Origin: Rhinopithecus roxellana
Lineage: Eukaryota; Chordata; Mammalia; Primates; Cercopithecidae
Length of the DNA stretch: 64,000 bases
Assembly (NCBI RefSeq): GCF_007565055.1
Contig: NC_044567.1
Span: forward strand, 53,703,233 to 53,767,232
Reading direction: 5' to 3'
In this document: piece by piece, positions 40,662 through 52,600 of the stretch
How the letters are laid out: every line of letters starts with the position of its first letter
Numbering within the stretch: the stretch's first letter is position 1
Position numbers and translations under genes: made by a program
The notes under the pieces: generated by a model
Told to the model about the DNA's origin: nothing
Databases searched by the model: none
Seen by the model: only the letters and a program-made list of their open reading frames with translations

Positions 40662-43600
40662 ACCCTGGTCAGCCAAAGACCCCCAGCCTCAAAGGCTGAG
40701 ACATCCTGCAGGAAACACATCTTGAGAGCATATAGACATTTTTTAAAAAGTCTTAAAAATTTGTTTTTAAAAAGGGTGAGGTTGATAATTATACACTACA
40801 GCTACTGGCTTGTGAAAGCTACAAGGTAGAAATGGACAATTTCAGGATCATGGGCTCTGTTGGAGGTGTAGGTGGGTTAAGAAAAGATGTTAATCTTCAG
40901 AGCTGGACCCCGTTAATTCCCTAAAAAGGAAAAGTGAACTGTGTTCAGCTAATTGACAATAGAAATTAATAGCAAGGGACTTTCTGTGTAACCTCATATG
41001 ACTTTTTCCTGGGCCTCAGTTTGTTCTCTGAGTTGGAATAGGCAGCCTCTGAGGCCCTTTTCAGCCACAAACCTTGCTTTTCTGAGCCAATATCCACTCC
41101 CAAGAGCTTTCTTTTTCTTTTCTTTTCTTTTTTTTTTTTTTTGAGACCGAGTCTCACTCTGTTGCCCAGGCTGGCGTGTAGTGGCGTGATCTTGGCTCAC
41201 CGCAAACTCCGCCTCCCGGTTCAAGCGATTCTCCAGCTTCAGCCTCCTGGGTAGCTGGGACTACAGGTGTGAGTCATCACACCTGGCTAATTTTTATAAT
41301 TTTAGTAGAGACAGGGTTTCGCCATGTTGGCCAGGCTGGTCTCGAACTCCTGACCTCAAGTGATCTGCCCACTTGAGCCTCCCAAAGTGCTAGGACTGCA
41401 GGTGTGAGCCACTGCGCCCGGCCCAGCTTTGTTTTTCACAAGCTCTAGCCACATGCATGGACACGGTTGTTTAGCGTTCAGGGTCCATTTGGCTCAGAAG
41501 CATTTCTGAGGATAGGGATTTCAGGAGCACTTTGTATCTGTATGGAAGCTTTCAAGATGAGTTTGCTTGGGGCATTAGGGCATATTAAAAGGATTCTTAC
41601 TTAAAGGACTATGAATTGGAGGCAAAGTTGGCTCTGACCCTGGTGGGGTGAGCAGGAGAGCTGGGGTTAGGGGAGAGTAGGCTCAGAAAGTGCCCCTTTC
41701 TCTTGAAATAGGGCAATTTTTTTTTTTTTTTTTTTTTTTTGATAGGGTCTCTCTGTGTCACCCAGGCTGGAGTGCAGTGGTGCGATCTCTGCTCACTGTG
41801 ACCTCTGCCTCCCGGGTTCAAGTGATTCTCGTGCCTCAGCCTCCCGAGTAGCTAGGATTACAGGTGCGCGCCACCATGCTTGGCGAAGTTTTTTGTAGCT
41901 TTAGTAGAGAGGGGGTTTCACCATGTTGGCAAGGCTGGTCTCAAACTCCTGACCTCAACCGATCCACCCGCCTGGGTTTCCCAAAGTGCTGGGATTACAG
42001 GTATGAGCCACCCTGCCCGGCATGGCTACTTCTTGAAAACTTTTCTGCACTCCCTCCCCAGCTTTCAGCAGGCTGTTCTGTGCTTTCAGTCCCACCCGCT
42101 GTGCCACACCTGTCTAATGAAGTGCTTAGCGGAGACCAGTCATGACCCCCCACACCACGTATGAATCATGCTGTGGGACAAACAGCGCTACTGTGATTTA
42201 GTCTGTGTAGTAGAGAGTTTCTCAACCTTGGCACCGCTGACATTTTGGGCTGCAGAGTTTTTGTTGTGGTGAGGGGTGTCCTGCGCGTTGTAGAATGTTT
42301 AGCAGCATCTCTGGCCTACTAGATGCTGGCCACACTTGCCCCTCTTCCCCAGATGTGACAACCAAAAATGTCTCCATGTTGCCAAGTGTTCTGTGGGTGA
42401 TAAAACCACCCCAAGTAGGAACCAGTGATCTATAGTCATATCTGCAGCCGGGTGCGGTGGCTGACGCCTGTAACCCCAGCACTTTGGGAGGCCGAGGTGG
42501 GCGGATCACTTGAGGTCAGGAGTTCAAGACCAGCCTGGCCAATATGGTGAAACCCCGTCTCTACTAAAAATACAGAAATTAGCTGGGCATGGCGATGCGT
42601 GCCTGTAATCCCAGCTACTCGGGAGGCTGAGGCAGGAGAATTGCATGAACTCGGGAGGTGGAGGTTGCAGTGAGCTAAGATCGTGCCATTGCACTCCAGC
42701 CTGGTGACAGAGTAAGACTCTGTCTCACAAAAAAAAGAAATGTAACTCCTACAAATGGAGCCAGGCGTGGCCTTTTCAATTTTCTAGCTGCCCTGTTAAA
42801 AGGAATAAAAGGAAACAAATGAAATTAATTTTAATTGCGTATTTTATTTAACCCAGTGTATCCAACACATTATCATTTTGATGTATGATAATCAAGGCTG
42901 GGTGTGGTGGCTCACACCTGTAATCCCAGCATTTTGGGAGGCCAAGGCAGGCAAGTCCCTGAGGTCAGGGGTTGGAGACCAGCCTGGCCAACATGGCGAA
43001 ACTGCCTCTCTACTAAAAATACAAAAATTAGCTGGGCATGGTGGTTTGAGCCTGTAATCCCAGCTACTCAGGAGGCTAAAGCAGGAGAATCACTTGAACC
43101 TGGGAGGCGGAGGTTGCAGTGAGCCAAGATTACGCCACTGCACTCTAGCCTATGCAGCTATATGCAGCTCACGTCTATAATCTCAGCTACGGGGAAGGTT
43201 GAGGCAGGAGGATCACTTGATCCTAGAAATTTGAGACCAGCCAGGGCAACATAGTGAGATTCCACGTGGCCATGGGTTTTAAAAAAAGGATTAAATGAGA
43301 TAGTGTATATTTTTTGTCATACTAGATTGTAGTCTGATGCGTTTTTCTATTTACATCTCAATTCAGACTAGCCACATGTGGCTAACGATTTTGGTATTGG
43401 ACAGTGAGGGTATAACCAAATGTCTCTTCCCAGAACCCTTCTTCCTGCCCACCACCCCCATGTCCCCACCCTGCTTTTCTTTCCTCCTTCTGGGGATCCT
43501 GCGTAGCCACCTGGCTTCTCTGTGCCTCTTGCCTTCCACTTCCTCTTGGCTGTGGTCTCTCTTGCCTGTAGAATCCTTGCTGGGCTGTGGGGCTGTTCCC

Positions 43601-46600
43601 TAGGAAAAGGCTGTGCTTCCTCTGAACTCCTTGCCCCATCCTACCCCTCCTCTCCTCCCTTCTTTCTCTTCCTTTGTTCCTGCTTGTTAGGAGCCAAGAG
43701 CTGCCCCTGACCAAGGCCGCAGACTGACAGGGGCAGGTGAAAGGTTTCCGAGGAGGGGAAGACAGCTCTCCCTGGAGGGAAGCAAGATGTCTGAGAACTC
43801 AGCCCTCGAATGCCTTTCTAAGATCTTAGCTTTTCTAGTTCCTCAAAGAGCTGACATTTACTGGGGAGTGAGCCACAACTCTCTTCCCCTTTTTCTCTTC
43901 TGAACTTTCTGTGGATTCCTCTGTGGTTGTTTTTAATTTTATTTTATTTTATTTTTGAGATGGAGTCTCGCTTTGTCGCCCAGGCTGGAGTGCCATGGCA
44001 CGATCTCAGCTCACTGCAACCTCCGCCTCCCTGATTCAACCGATTCTCTTGCCTCAGTCTCCTGAGTAGCTGGGACTACAGGTGTGCGCTACCACACCCG
44101 GCTAATTTTTTGTATTTTTAGTAGAGACAGGATTTCATTATGTTGGTTGGCCAGGCTGGTCTTGAACTCCTGATCTCAGGTAATCCGCCCATCTCGGCCT
44201 CCCAAAGTGCTGGGATTATAGGCTTGAGCCACTGTGCCTGGCCTTGTTTCTTCTGTTTAAAGCACAGAGAATGCTGTTCTCAGCTGAGTCTGACCCCAGT
44301 GGAGGGCAGGCCCGGGCAGTTTGCTGCAACACCCCGGCAGCAGCACCTCAACTGTGAAGTTGGGGAATGGACGCTGCCCACCACAGTCCTGCTCCAGGAC
44401 ATCCTGGGAGGCCTGCGCCTCCCCCTGCCCAGTGTGTTCTCTTCTGCTTCCAGGGGCGAGAGCAGGATGTGAGCAGAATCCTCCAGGCCCTGCACGAGTG
44501 CCTTGCTGCCCTTCCCCGGCAGCAGCTCCGGAGCGTCGTGGGCATCGGGGTGTCGGGCCAGATGCATGGAGTCGTGTTCTGGAAAACAGGCCAAGGTATG
44601 CTGGGCTCAGGGATGGTCTCAGGCTGGTAGCAGTCACTTCTAGAACGAGAGCAGGGCCGCGCGAGAGCAGGGCCGCGCGAGCCGCAGGGCTTTCTGAGAA
44701 GGGTCGGGTTATCCTGCACTGGGAATAGGGTGTTGTTTCTTGGAATGGACGAACACGGCTGCCTCCTGCGTGGGTGAGCATTCTGTTTGTACCAATGTGA
44801 GGTGAACAAGGGGACTGCCCACTCCCACGTCATCAGCACGTTATCCACGAAGAGGGATCCACGAAGAGGGAAGAGAGCGTTTTCTTGGATTCTCCTGAAG
44901 GATCCAGCAGAGTGCCTTTTCCACAGCGTTCTCTTTACCATGTCAGTATCTCAGAACGTTAGTGCAGACAACCAAGAGATTGGCTGTGGCCGCAGGAGGT
45001 GCCAGGACACAGAGGGCACGCTTTTGAATTGGGGCACATTTGTCGTTGTTTACATATTTGTGATTTTGAAAATTCCAGGGCATATCTTTTTTGCTTTTTG
45101 TTTTTTTTGAAATGGAATCTCACTCTTGTTGCCCAGGCTGGAGAGCAGTGGTGTGATCTCGGCTCACTGCAACCTCTGCCTCCCGGTTTCAAGAGATTCT
45201 CCTGCCTCAGCCTCCCGAGTAGCTGGGACTACAGGCACCCGCCACCACGCCCGGCTAATTTTGTATTTTTAGTAGACATGAGGTTTCACCATGTTGGCCA
45301 GGATGGTCCTGATCCTTTGACCTTGTGATCCACCTGCCTCGGCCTCCAAAAGTGCTGCGATTACAGGCGTGAGCCACCGTGCCTGGCCATATATATATAT
45401 CTTTTTAAGATGGAGTTTCACTCTTGTTGCCCAGGCTGGAGTGCAGTGGCGCAAACTCAGCTCACTGCAACCTCTGCCTCCCGGGTTCAAGTGATCCTCC
45501 TGCCTCAGCCTCCAGAGTAGCTGGGACTACAGGCGCCCACCACTGCGCCCAGCTAATTTTTGTACTTTTAGTAGAGACAGGGTTTCACCATGTTGGTCAG
45601 GCTGGACTCGAACTCCTGACCTCAAATGATCCACCCACCTCAGCCTCCCAAAGTGCTGGGATGACAGGTGTGAGCCACCGCGCCCCGCCGACATATCCTT
45701 TTTATGGGTTCAGTTGCTAAGCATTTCTAGTTGGTTGTCTTTTGAAGGTTTGCCACAGTACAGAGGTGGGTAACCTGTTCTATTTGGCCTTGAGGAGGAG
45801 AACTAAGACAGTAAAACCACAATGAGCACTTCACATGCCTGGTGCCTGGCTGAGGACATCAGTTGCATGATCCCATTGGATATTCCCAACAACCTGGTCA
45901 CATAGGTTACACTGTTGTCCCCATTGTGCAGATGAGAGGTTGAGGTTCAGAGAGGTTAGAATAATATGCTCAGGGTCATATTTCAGCAAGTGAACCCCAC
46001 TTTTGAATCCAAGTCTGTTCAAGGAGCTTTTATTTATTATTTATTTATTTATTTATTTATTTTGAACGGAGTCTTGCTCTGTGGCCCAGGCTGGAGTGCA
46101 GTGGCACGATCTCCGCTCGCTGCAAGCTCCGCCTCCCGGATTCACGCCATTCTCCTGCCTCAGCCTCCCGACTGGCTGGGACTACAGGCGCCCGCCATCT
46201 TGCCCGGCTAGTTTTTTTGTATTTTTTAGTAGAGACGGGGTTTCACCGTGTTAGCCAGGATGGTCCCGATCTCCTGACCTCGTGATCCTCCCGCCTCAGC
46301 CTCCCAGAGTGGTGGGATTACAGGTGTGAGCCACCGCGCCCGGCCTCAAGGAGCTTCTAAAGGCCTGGCGGGGTTGTTTTTGGTGAAGGACCAGAGCTGC
46401 CGGGGGACACAGTGGCTTAGTGAGAGACTTCCCAGCAGAATGTCCAAGGAAGGATGAGACTCCTGTAGGAAGTTGGGAGCTCCCTGTTATGGCAGGCATT
46501 AAAAAAACTTTTTAAGGCCAGGTGTGGTGGCTCATGCCTGTAAATCCCAACACTTGGGGAGGCCAAGGTAGGAGGAGTATTGCTTGAGGCCAGGAGTTCA

Positions 46601-49600
46601 AGACTAGCCTGGGCAACATAGTGGGACCCCATCTCTACAAAAGATGTGAAAATAAGTTGGGTGTGGTGCAACACGTTTGTAGTCCCAGCTACTTGGGAGG
46701 CTGAGGTGAGAGGATCACTGGAGCCCTTGAGGTTGAGGCTGCCGTGAGCTGTGATTGCTCCACTGCACTCCAGCTTGGGCTACAGAGCAAGACCCTGTCT
46801 CAGAAAACAACAACAAATCAAACTTTAAAAGAAATTATATTGGCCAGGCACGCCTGTAATCCTAGCACCTTGGGAGGCTGAGGCGGGCAGATCACGAGGT
46901 CAGGAACTAGAGACCAACCTGGCCAACATGGTGAAACCCCATCTCTACTAAAAATTAGCTGGGTGTGGTGGCGGGTGCCTATAATCCCAGCTACTCGAGA
47001 GACTGAGGCAGGAGAATCACTTGAACCCGGGAGGCGGAGGTTGCAGCGAGCCGAGATCGCGCCACTGCCCTCCAACCTGGGCGACAGAGCAAGGCTCTGT
47101 CTCAAAAGAAAGAAAAGACATTATAAAAGATTTAATTGAGACAAACAAAAATAGGAAGAATCGTGCTATGAACCAACATACACCCATCACTCAGCTTCAA
47201 CAAAATCAACATTTTACTGCAGATGAACATTTTAAGCAGAAGATGGATGGCTACTTTGGGGGGCTGTAGTTACGAGGATTTGAACGTTGGATTCATCCCT
47301 TTCTGCATGGAGAGACGGCAATTTAGAGTGCCCCGAAGTGCATGGTGACTCGCCTGTCAGTGGGACTGGCACTTAGTGATGCACCCTTTAATCACCCCCA
47401 GGATGGGGCCGGGCAATCGTAGGAGCCGATGCAGGCTCTTCCTCCTCCCCTTCCTCCCTCCTGTCCACCTATCGTCGGGCCCGCCGGGCCGTGGGAGCTG
47501 CTTGGCACCAAGCAGTGGCGGGAGCAGAAGGCGATTAGGGTGTCAAGGCTAACCTCTCAGAGGGAGTCTAGATTGTAAAAGCTTTTAAAACTCCTTAATT
47601 TTGCATTAAGGAGAATAAATGTCCTTTTAATACGAAAACCCTTCCCAAAGAGGACAGCAGAGAGCCGATGATGGTGGCCGGTCACATGCCTTCCTTTCTG
47701 CCTGTCTCCTGGGCTCTCTAACAACCACACAAACCATCAGCCACATCGTTGGAAAGAGCTGCTTCATATTTTATTGAGCCAGCCCACATGCCTTCTGGGT
47801 TTGTTTTCTGTTTCTGGGAAGGAGGAAAGCCACAGTTCGGTGACGGTGAACCTGCTTCGTGGAGTTAAGTGAAATCACATTTGGGATCCAGTCTTGCCGA
47901 TTTTAATGGCAGCCTTAATTCGGTTTGGTTTCCCTACCTACAGCATATAAAGCCCTTTGCTAGGCCCTGGGGGAGAGATAGAAATGAAGGAACAAAGCCT
48001 CTACCTTCCAAAACAGCCAACACAGACGGGCAGGAGTAACCTGAGCAGAGAGCTAAGTGCTTCAGTGAGGGCACCCGGAGCGAGCTGGAGGGGAGGAGAG
48101 GGAGCGATTAGTGTCTTCTGAAAGGCCTGTGGTTACGCCGGTTTCCAGACTCCATTTTCAGGCTCAGTAAAAGCAGAAGAGAAACCAGGATCATAAAAGA
48201 AAGCTAAAAGGCGAGCAGCAGACAGGGAGAAAATATCTGGTAGTGAATAGTGGACAAAGGACAGGTCAGGACATGCAGAGAACCAGTAACTAAGAACAAG
48301 CAGCCCTGTGGAAAAACGGGGGAAGGATATCAACAGGTTATTCCTAGAAGAGGAAATACAAATGGTTAGTAAACATCTGGAAAGATGTTCAGCATTGTCA
48401 GTAATTAGAGCAGTGCAGGTGAAAACAACAACGCAACACTCTCCACCCATTGGATGGTAAGAAATCAAAATGTTCAGTAATGTCGAGAGTTGGCAAAGGG
48501 AGTGGAAAACTGGTATTTATTTATATTTTTTTTGAGATGGAGTCTTGCTCTTGTCACCCAGGCTGGAGTACAATGGTGCGATCTGGGTTCACTGCAACCT
48601 CTGCCTCCCGGATTCAAGTGATTCTCCTGGCTAAATCTCCCCTCCCGAGTAACTGTTATTACAGGCACCTGCCACCATGCCTGGCTATTTTTTTTTTTTT
48701 GAGATGGGGTCTTGCTGTGTTGCCCAGGCTGGAGTGCAGTGGTGTGGTCTCAGCTCACTGCAAGCTCTGCCTCCCAGGTTCACGCCATTCTCCTGCCTCA
48801 GCCTCCCGAGTAGTTATGACTACAGGTGCCGCCACCAAGCCCAGCTATTTTTTTTTGGTATTTTTAGTAGAGAAGGAGTTTCACCATGTTGGCCAGGCTG
48901 GTCTTGAACTCCTGACCTCAAGTGATCCACCTGCTTCAGCCTCCCAAAGTGCTGGAATTACAGATGTGAGCCACCGCGTCTGACGAGGTAACAGATATTG
49001 AGGATACAAATAGAAGCACTAGCATCTAAATAATAGGAGACCAGAAAGGGAAAAATAAAAATGGAGAGGAGGAAATCTTTGAAGAAATAATGGAGAAAAA
49101 TTTCCTATAACTGGCAAAATAAGATGGAACACCCCAGCCTGAAAGGGCCCATAGAATGTCAAAGAGGAGATAAAGACAATGCCCAGCTAGATATATTCTA
49201 GTGAACGTTTAAGGATTTCAAAGACAGAATTCTAAAAGCTTGCAGAGCAAAAGATCAGATCCCATATGAAAGAATAAGGGTGAGATTGACATTAGATTTT
49301 TTTCAACAGCAACACTCCATGTGAAAAGACAATGGAGTAGTATTTTTTTGTTTGTTTTGTTTTTCTGAGGTGAAATCTCACTCTGTCGCCCAAGTTGGAG
49401 TGCAGTGGCGTGATCTCAGCTCACTGCAACCTCTGCCTCCTGGGTTCGAGCGATTCTTCTGCCTCCGTCTCCCGAGTAGCTGAGATTACAGGCATGCGCC
49501 ATCATGCCTGGCTAATTTTTGTATTTTTTGTAGAGATGAGGTTTCGCCATGTTACCCAGGCTGGTCTTGAACTTCTGACCTCAGATGATCCGCCTGCCTC

Positions 49601-52600
49601 GGCCTCCCAAAGTGCTGGGATTATAGGCGTGAGCCACTGCGCCTGACCAGGAGTAGTATTTTGATGACCTATTGCGGCATAACAAACTACCTCCAACCTA
49701 GTGACTGAAAGCAACAAGCATTTATCATCTCATGATTTTATGATTTTTTGGGTCAGGGATTGGGCAAGGCTTAGCCCACTGCTGCTCGTACATGGAGATG
49801 GTGGAGGTTGCTTGTCAGTGTTCATCTGGTGGACAGACTGGTCAGGGGAGTCATAGTGGCTTTACTCAATGCCTGGTACCTTGGAGGCCGGGCTCACCTG
49901 GAAACGGTATGCCGGCTGCTCTTTGCCCGTGCTCTCCTCAGCATGGCGGCCTCGATGTAGTTACACTTCTTATCTGGAGGCTGATTGCTCCAGAGAGAGT
50001 TAGGTAAGAGGCTTGGGTGGGAGCTGCAATACTTCTTATGACCTAGTCTTGGGAGTCCCAAGATGTCACTGCCTCCACATTCTCCTGGTCAAGCACGTCA
50101 CCAAGGTGATTCTATATTCAAGGGAAGAGGATTCAGATGCCACCTCTTAGTGGGAGGAGTAGTGAATAATTTGCGACAGTCGGCCACAAAAAGTGCTTTT
50201 AAGCATGGAAGGGAAGGAACTCAGAACCAGACTGTTATAACTGATCAAACTGGCATTCAAAGATGGGAACATGAAAAATATCTGGAGGCATCTGGGTCTT
50301 CAGACACTGCCTGGAAAGACTGTCACTGAAATTGGCCTTGGGCGAAATCACTGAATAAGAGCAGAGAGAAATCCAGAGGATGTCACAAGGCACAAATGAA
50401 AAAAATCTCATGGTCAGATTTTTTTTAAGTAAATTTGGACATCTAAAAATCAATCAGGGCCAGGCGTGGTGGCTCATGCCTGTAATCCTAGCAGTTTGGA
50501 AGGCTGAGGCGGGTGGATTACCTGAGCTTACGAGTTGGAGACCAGCCTGGGCAGCATGATGAAACCCTGTCTCTACTAAAAATCCAAAAAATTAGCTGGG
50601 CGTGGTGGCGTGGGCCTGTAGTCTCAGCTACTCGGGAGGCTGAGGCACGAGAATTCCTTGAACCTGGGAGATGGAGGTTGCAGTGAGCCGAGATCGTGCC
50701 ACTGCATTCCAGCCTGGGGGACACAGTGAGACTCTGTCTCAAAAATAAAATAAAATAAAATAAAAATCAATCAGCTAAGACCTAAGGAAAAGAGAAAATT
50801 TACTGGTAATCAAGTAGCAGGAAGCCTAGATAATGTTGTCATGATGAGGGTTGGAGGGACAGAGGCCGGGGAACTTGAGATTGTGCCAAACATCTTCTCT
50901 TACGGGATGTGGGGAGATGCGATATCAACTTCGAAAAAGAGTAAAAAGAAACAGAGAAGTGTTGCAAACGGAGGGAGTATGTGATGTGCCCAGGGTCCCA
51001 CAGTCATTATGTGGTAGAGGCAAGCACTAAAGCCAGTGCCATCAGGACCCACAGGTGCGCCAGGCTTTATCATGGGACCATTCGCACATACTTTGTCACT
51101 CACCAGCAGAGTAGTATCAAGGCCGTGCCATGCCTAGTCAATTGCTCTTTTCTTCATTTTTGGCCATCTCTTTTGTTCCAGGCTGTGAATGGATAGAGGG
51201 AGGGATTACCCCTGTGTTTGAGCCCCGAGCTGTTAGCCACCTGGTCACGTGGCAGGATGGCCGATGTAGCAGCGAATTCCTGGCGTCTCTACCCCAGCCG
51301 AAGTCTCATCTCAGTGTGGCCACGGGCTTTGGCTGTGCAACTATCTTCTGGCTTTTGAAATATTGGTATGGGCAACTGCACTTTGACTTGGGGGCTGGGT
51401 TTCTGGGAGAATGAGAATGGGCTGCGTCAGCATCACCCTGCCTGCTGGGCTGTGCTGCAGTGAATGTGTCTTGGCAGGACAAGAGGGAGCATGGCCTGGA
51501 CCTAGATGGGGTCCAGAACCGCATCCTTTTGCAGAGGGCTCTCTATTGGTTATCCAGTTCCCATCCAGATGGGAAAAGGAAGGGACAGAGAGGGCAAGTG
51601 ACTTGCTGGGGGTCACGGAGAGAGTTTGCAGTGTGCTCAGGCCTGCGAGGCTGCTGCGGAGGCCGACGTCTGCTTTCCCAGGCTTGACACTTCCTCCTCT
51701 GAGGCCCTTCCCCTGGGGCTGACTTAGGCTGGCTTTGCTTGGGGCAGCTGGAAGGTCCTGATCCCAGGGACCCAGCTGGACTTGAGCCATAGCATGTGGG
51801 GTTGTGGCTGCCACCTGGCCATGGCACAGCTGGTCCCCGCTGCCTGCTGCTAGATGCGGCACATGCTTCTGAGTTCATGTTATACCATGTTGAGTTGTTT
51901 CTGGTATGAAAAACAGCCCGGAGTCCCTGAAGTCCTACGACGCAGCCGGTACCATCCATGACTATGTGGTTGCCATGCTGTGTGGCTTGCCAAGACCCCT
52001 GATGTCCGACCAGAATGCTGCTAGCTGGGGCTATTTCAACACGCAGAGCCAAAGCTGGAACGTGGAGATGTGAGTATCACACATCCTTACAGGCTGTTCC
52101 TCCTGCTCCAATCCGAAGGGCAACCCCAGAGCCACTGCTTCAGTGGGAGCTTTCCCATCTGGGAGTGGTGGAGGGTTCCCGGAGGCCAGGATCAGGGTCC
52201 AGTGCCCCCAGCCTGTCCCAGTCACAGGGCATGGGTGGGCCAAGTGTAAGTGTAACCCTGAGCCCTGGGATAGGGGCTTCAGCCATGCTGTCCTCTTCCC
52301 CAACCCCCCAGACCCCGGCTGGGCTGTCCCTTCTCTGTGACCGTGGGCCCAGTCTGTAGGTTTCAGAGTACAGCTTTCACTCTTTAATACTTAAACTTAG
52401 AGGGCCAGGCACAGTGGCTCATGCCTGTAATCCCAGCACTTTGGGAGGCTGAGGCATGTGGATCACCTGAGGTCAGGAGTTCGAGACCAGCCTGGGCAAC
52501 ATGGTGAAACCCCATCTCTACTAAAAATACAAAAATGAACTGGGCATGGTGGCAGGTGCCTGTAGTCCCAGCTACTCCAGAGGCTGAGGCAGGAGAATCG

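Larger units (their letters stand above)
39690..40865 (+). repeat. Direct duplication, copy B (interrupted by nested Alus)
   Basis: Counterpart of 36580-37385: 39690-40031 and 40666-40865, in SHPK intron 1. Carries ctcctgaccttggaggaact, ctgccctgtgacctcaagtt, ctcaaaggctgagacatcct and tggcttgtgaaagctacaag. Confidence 0.88.
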
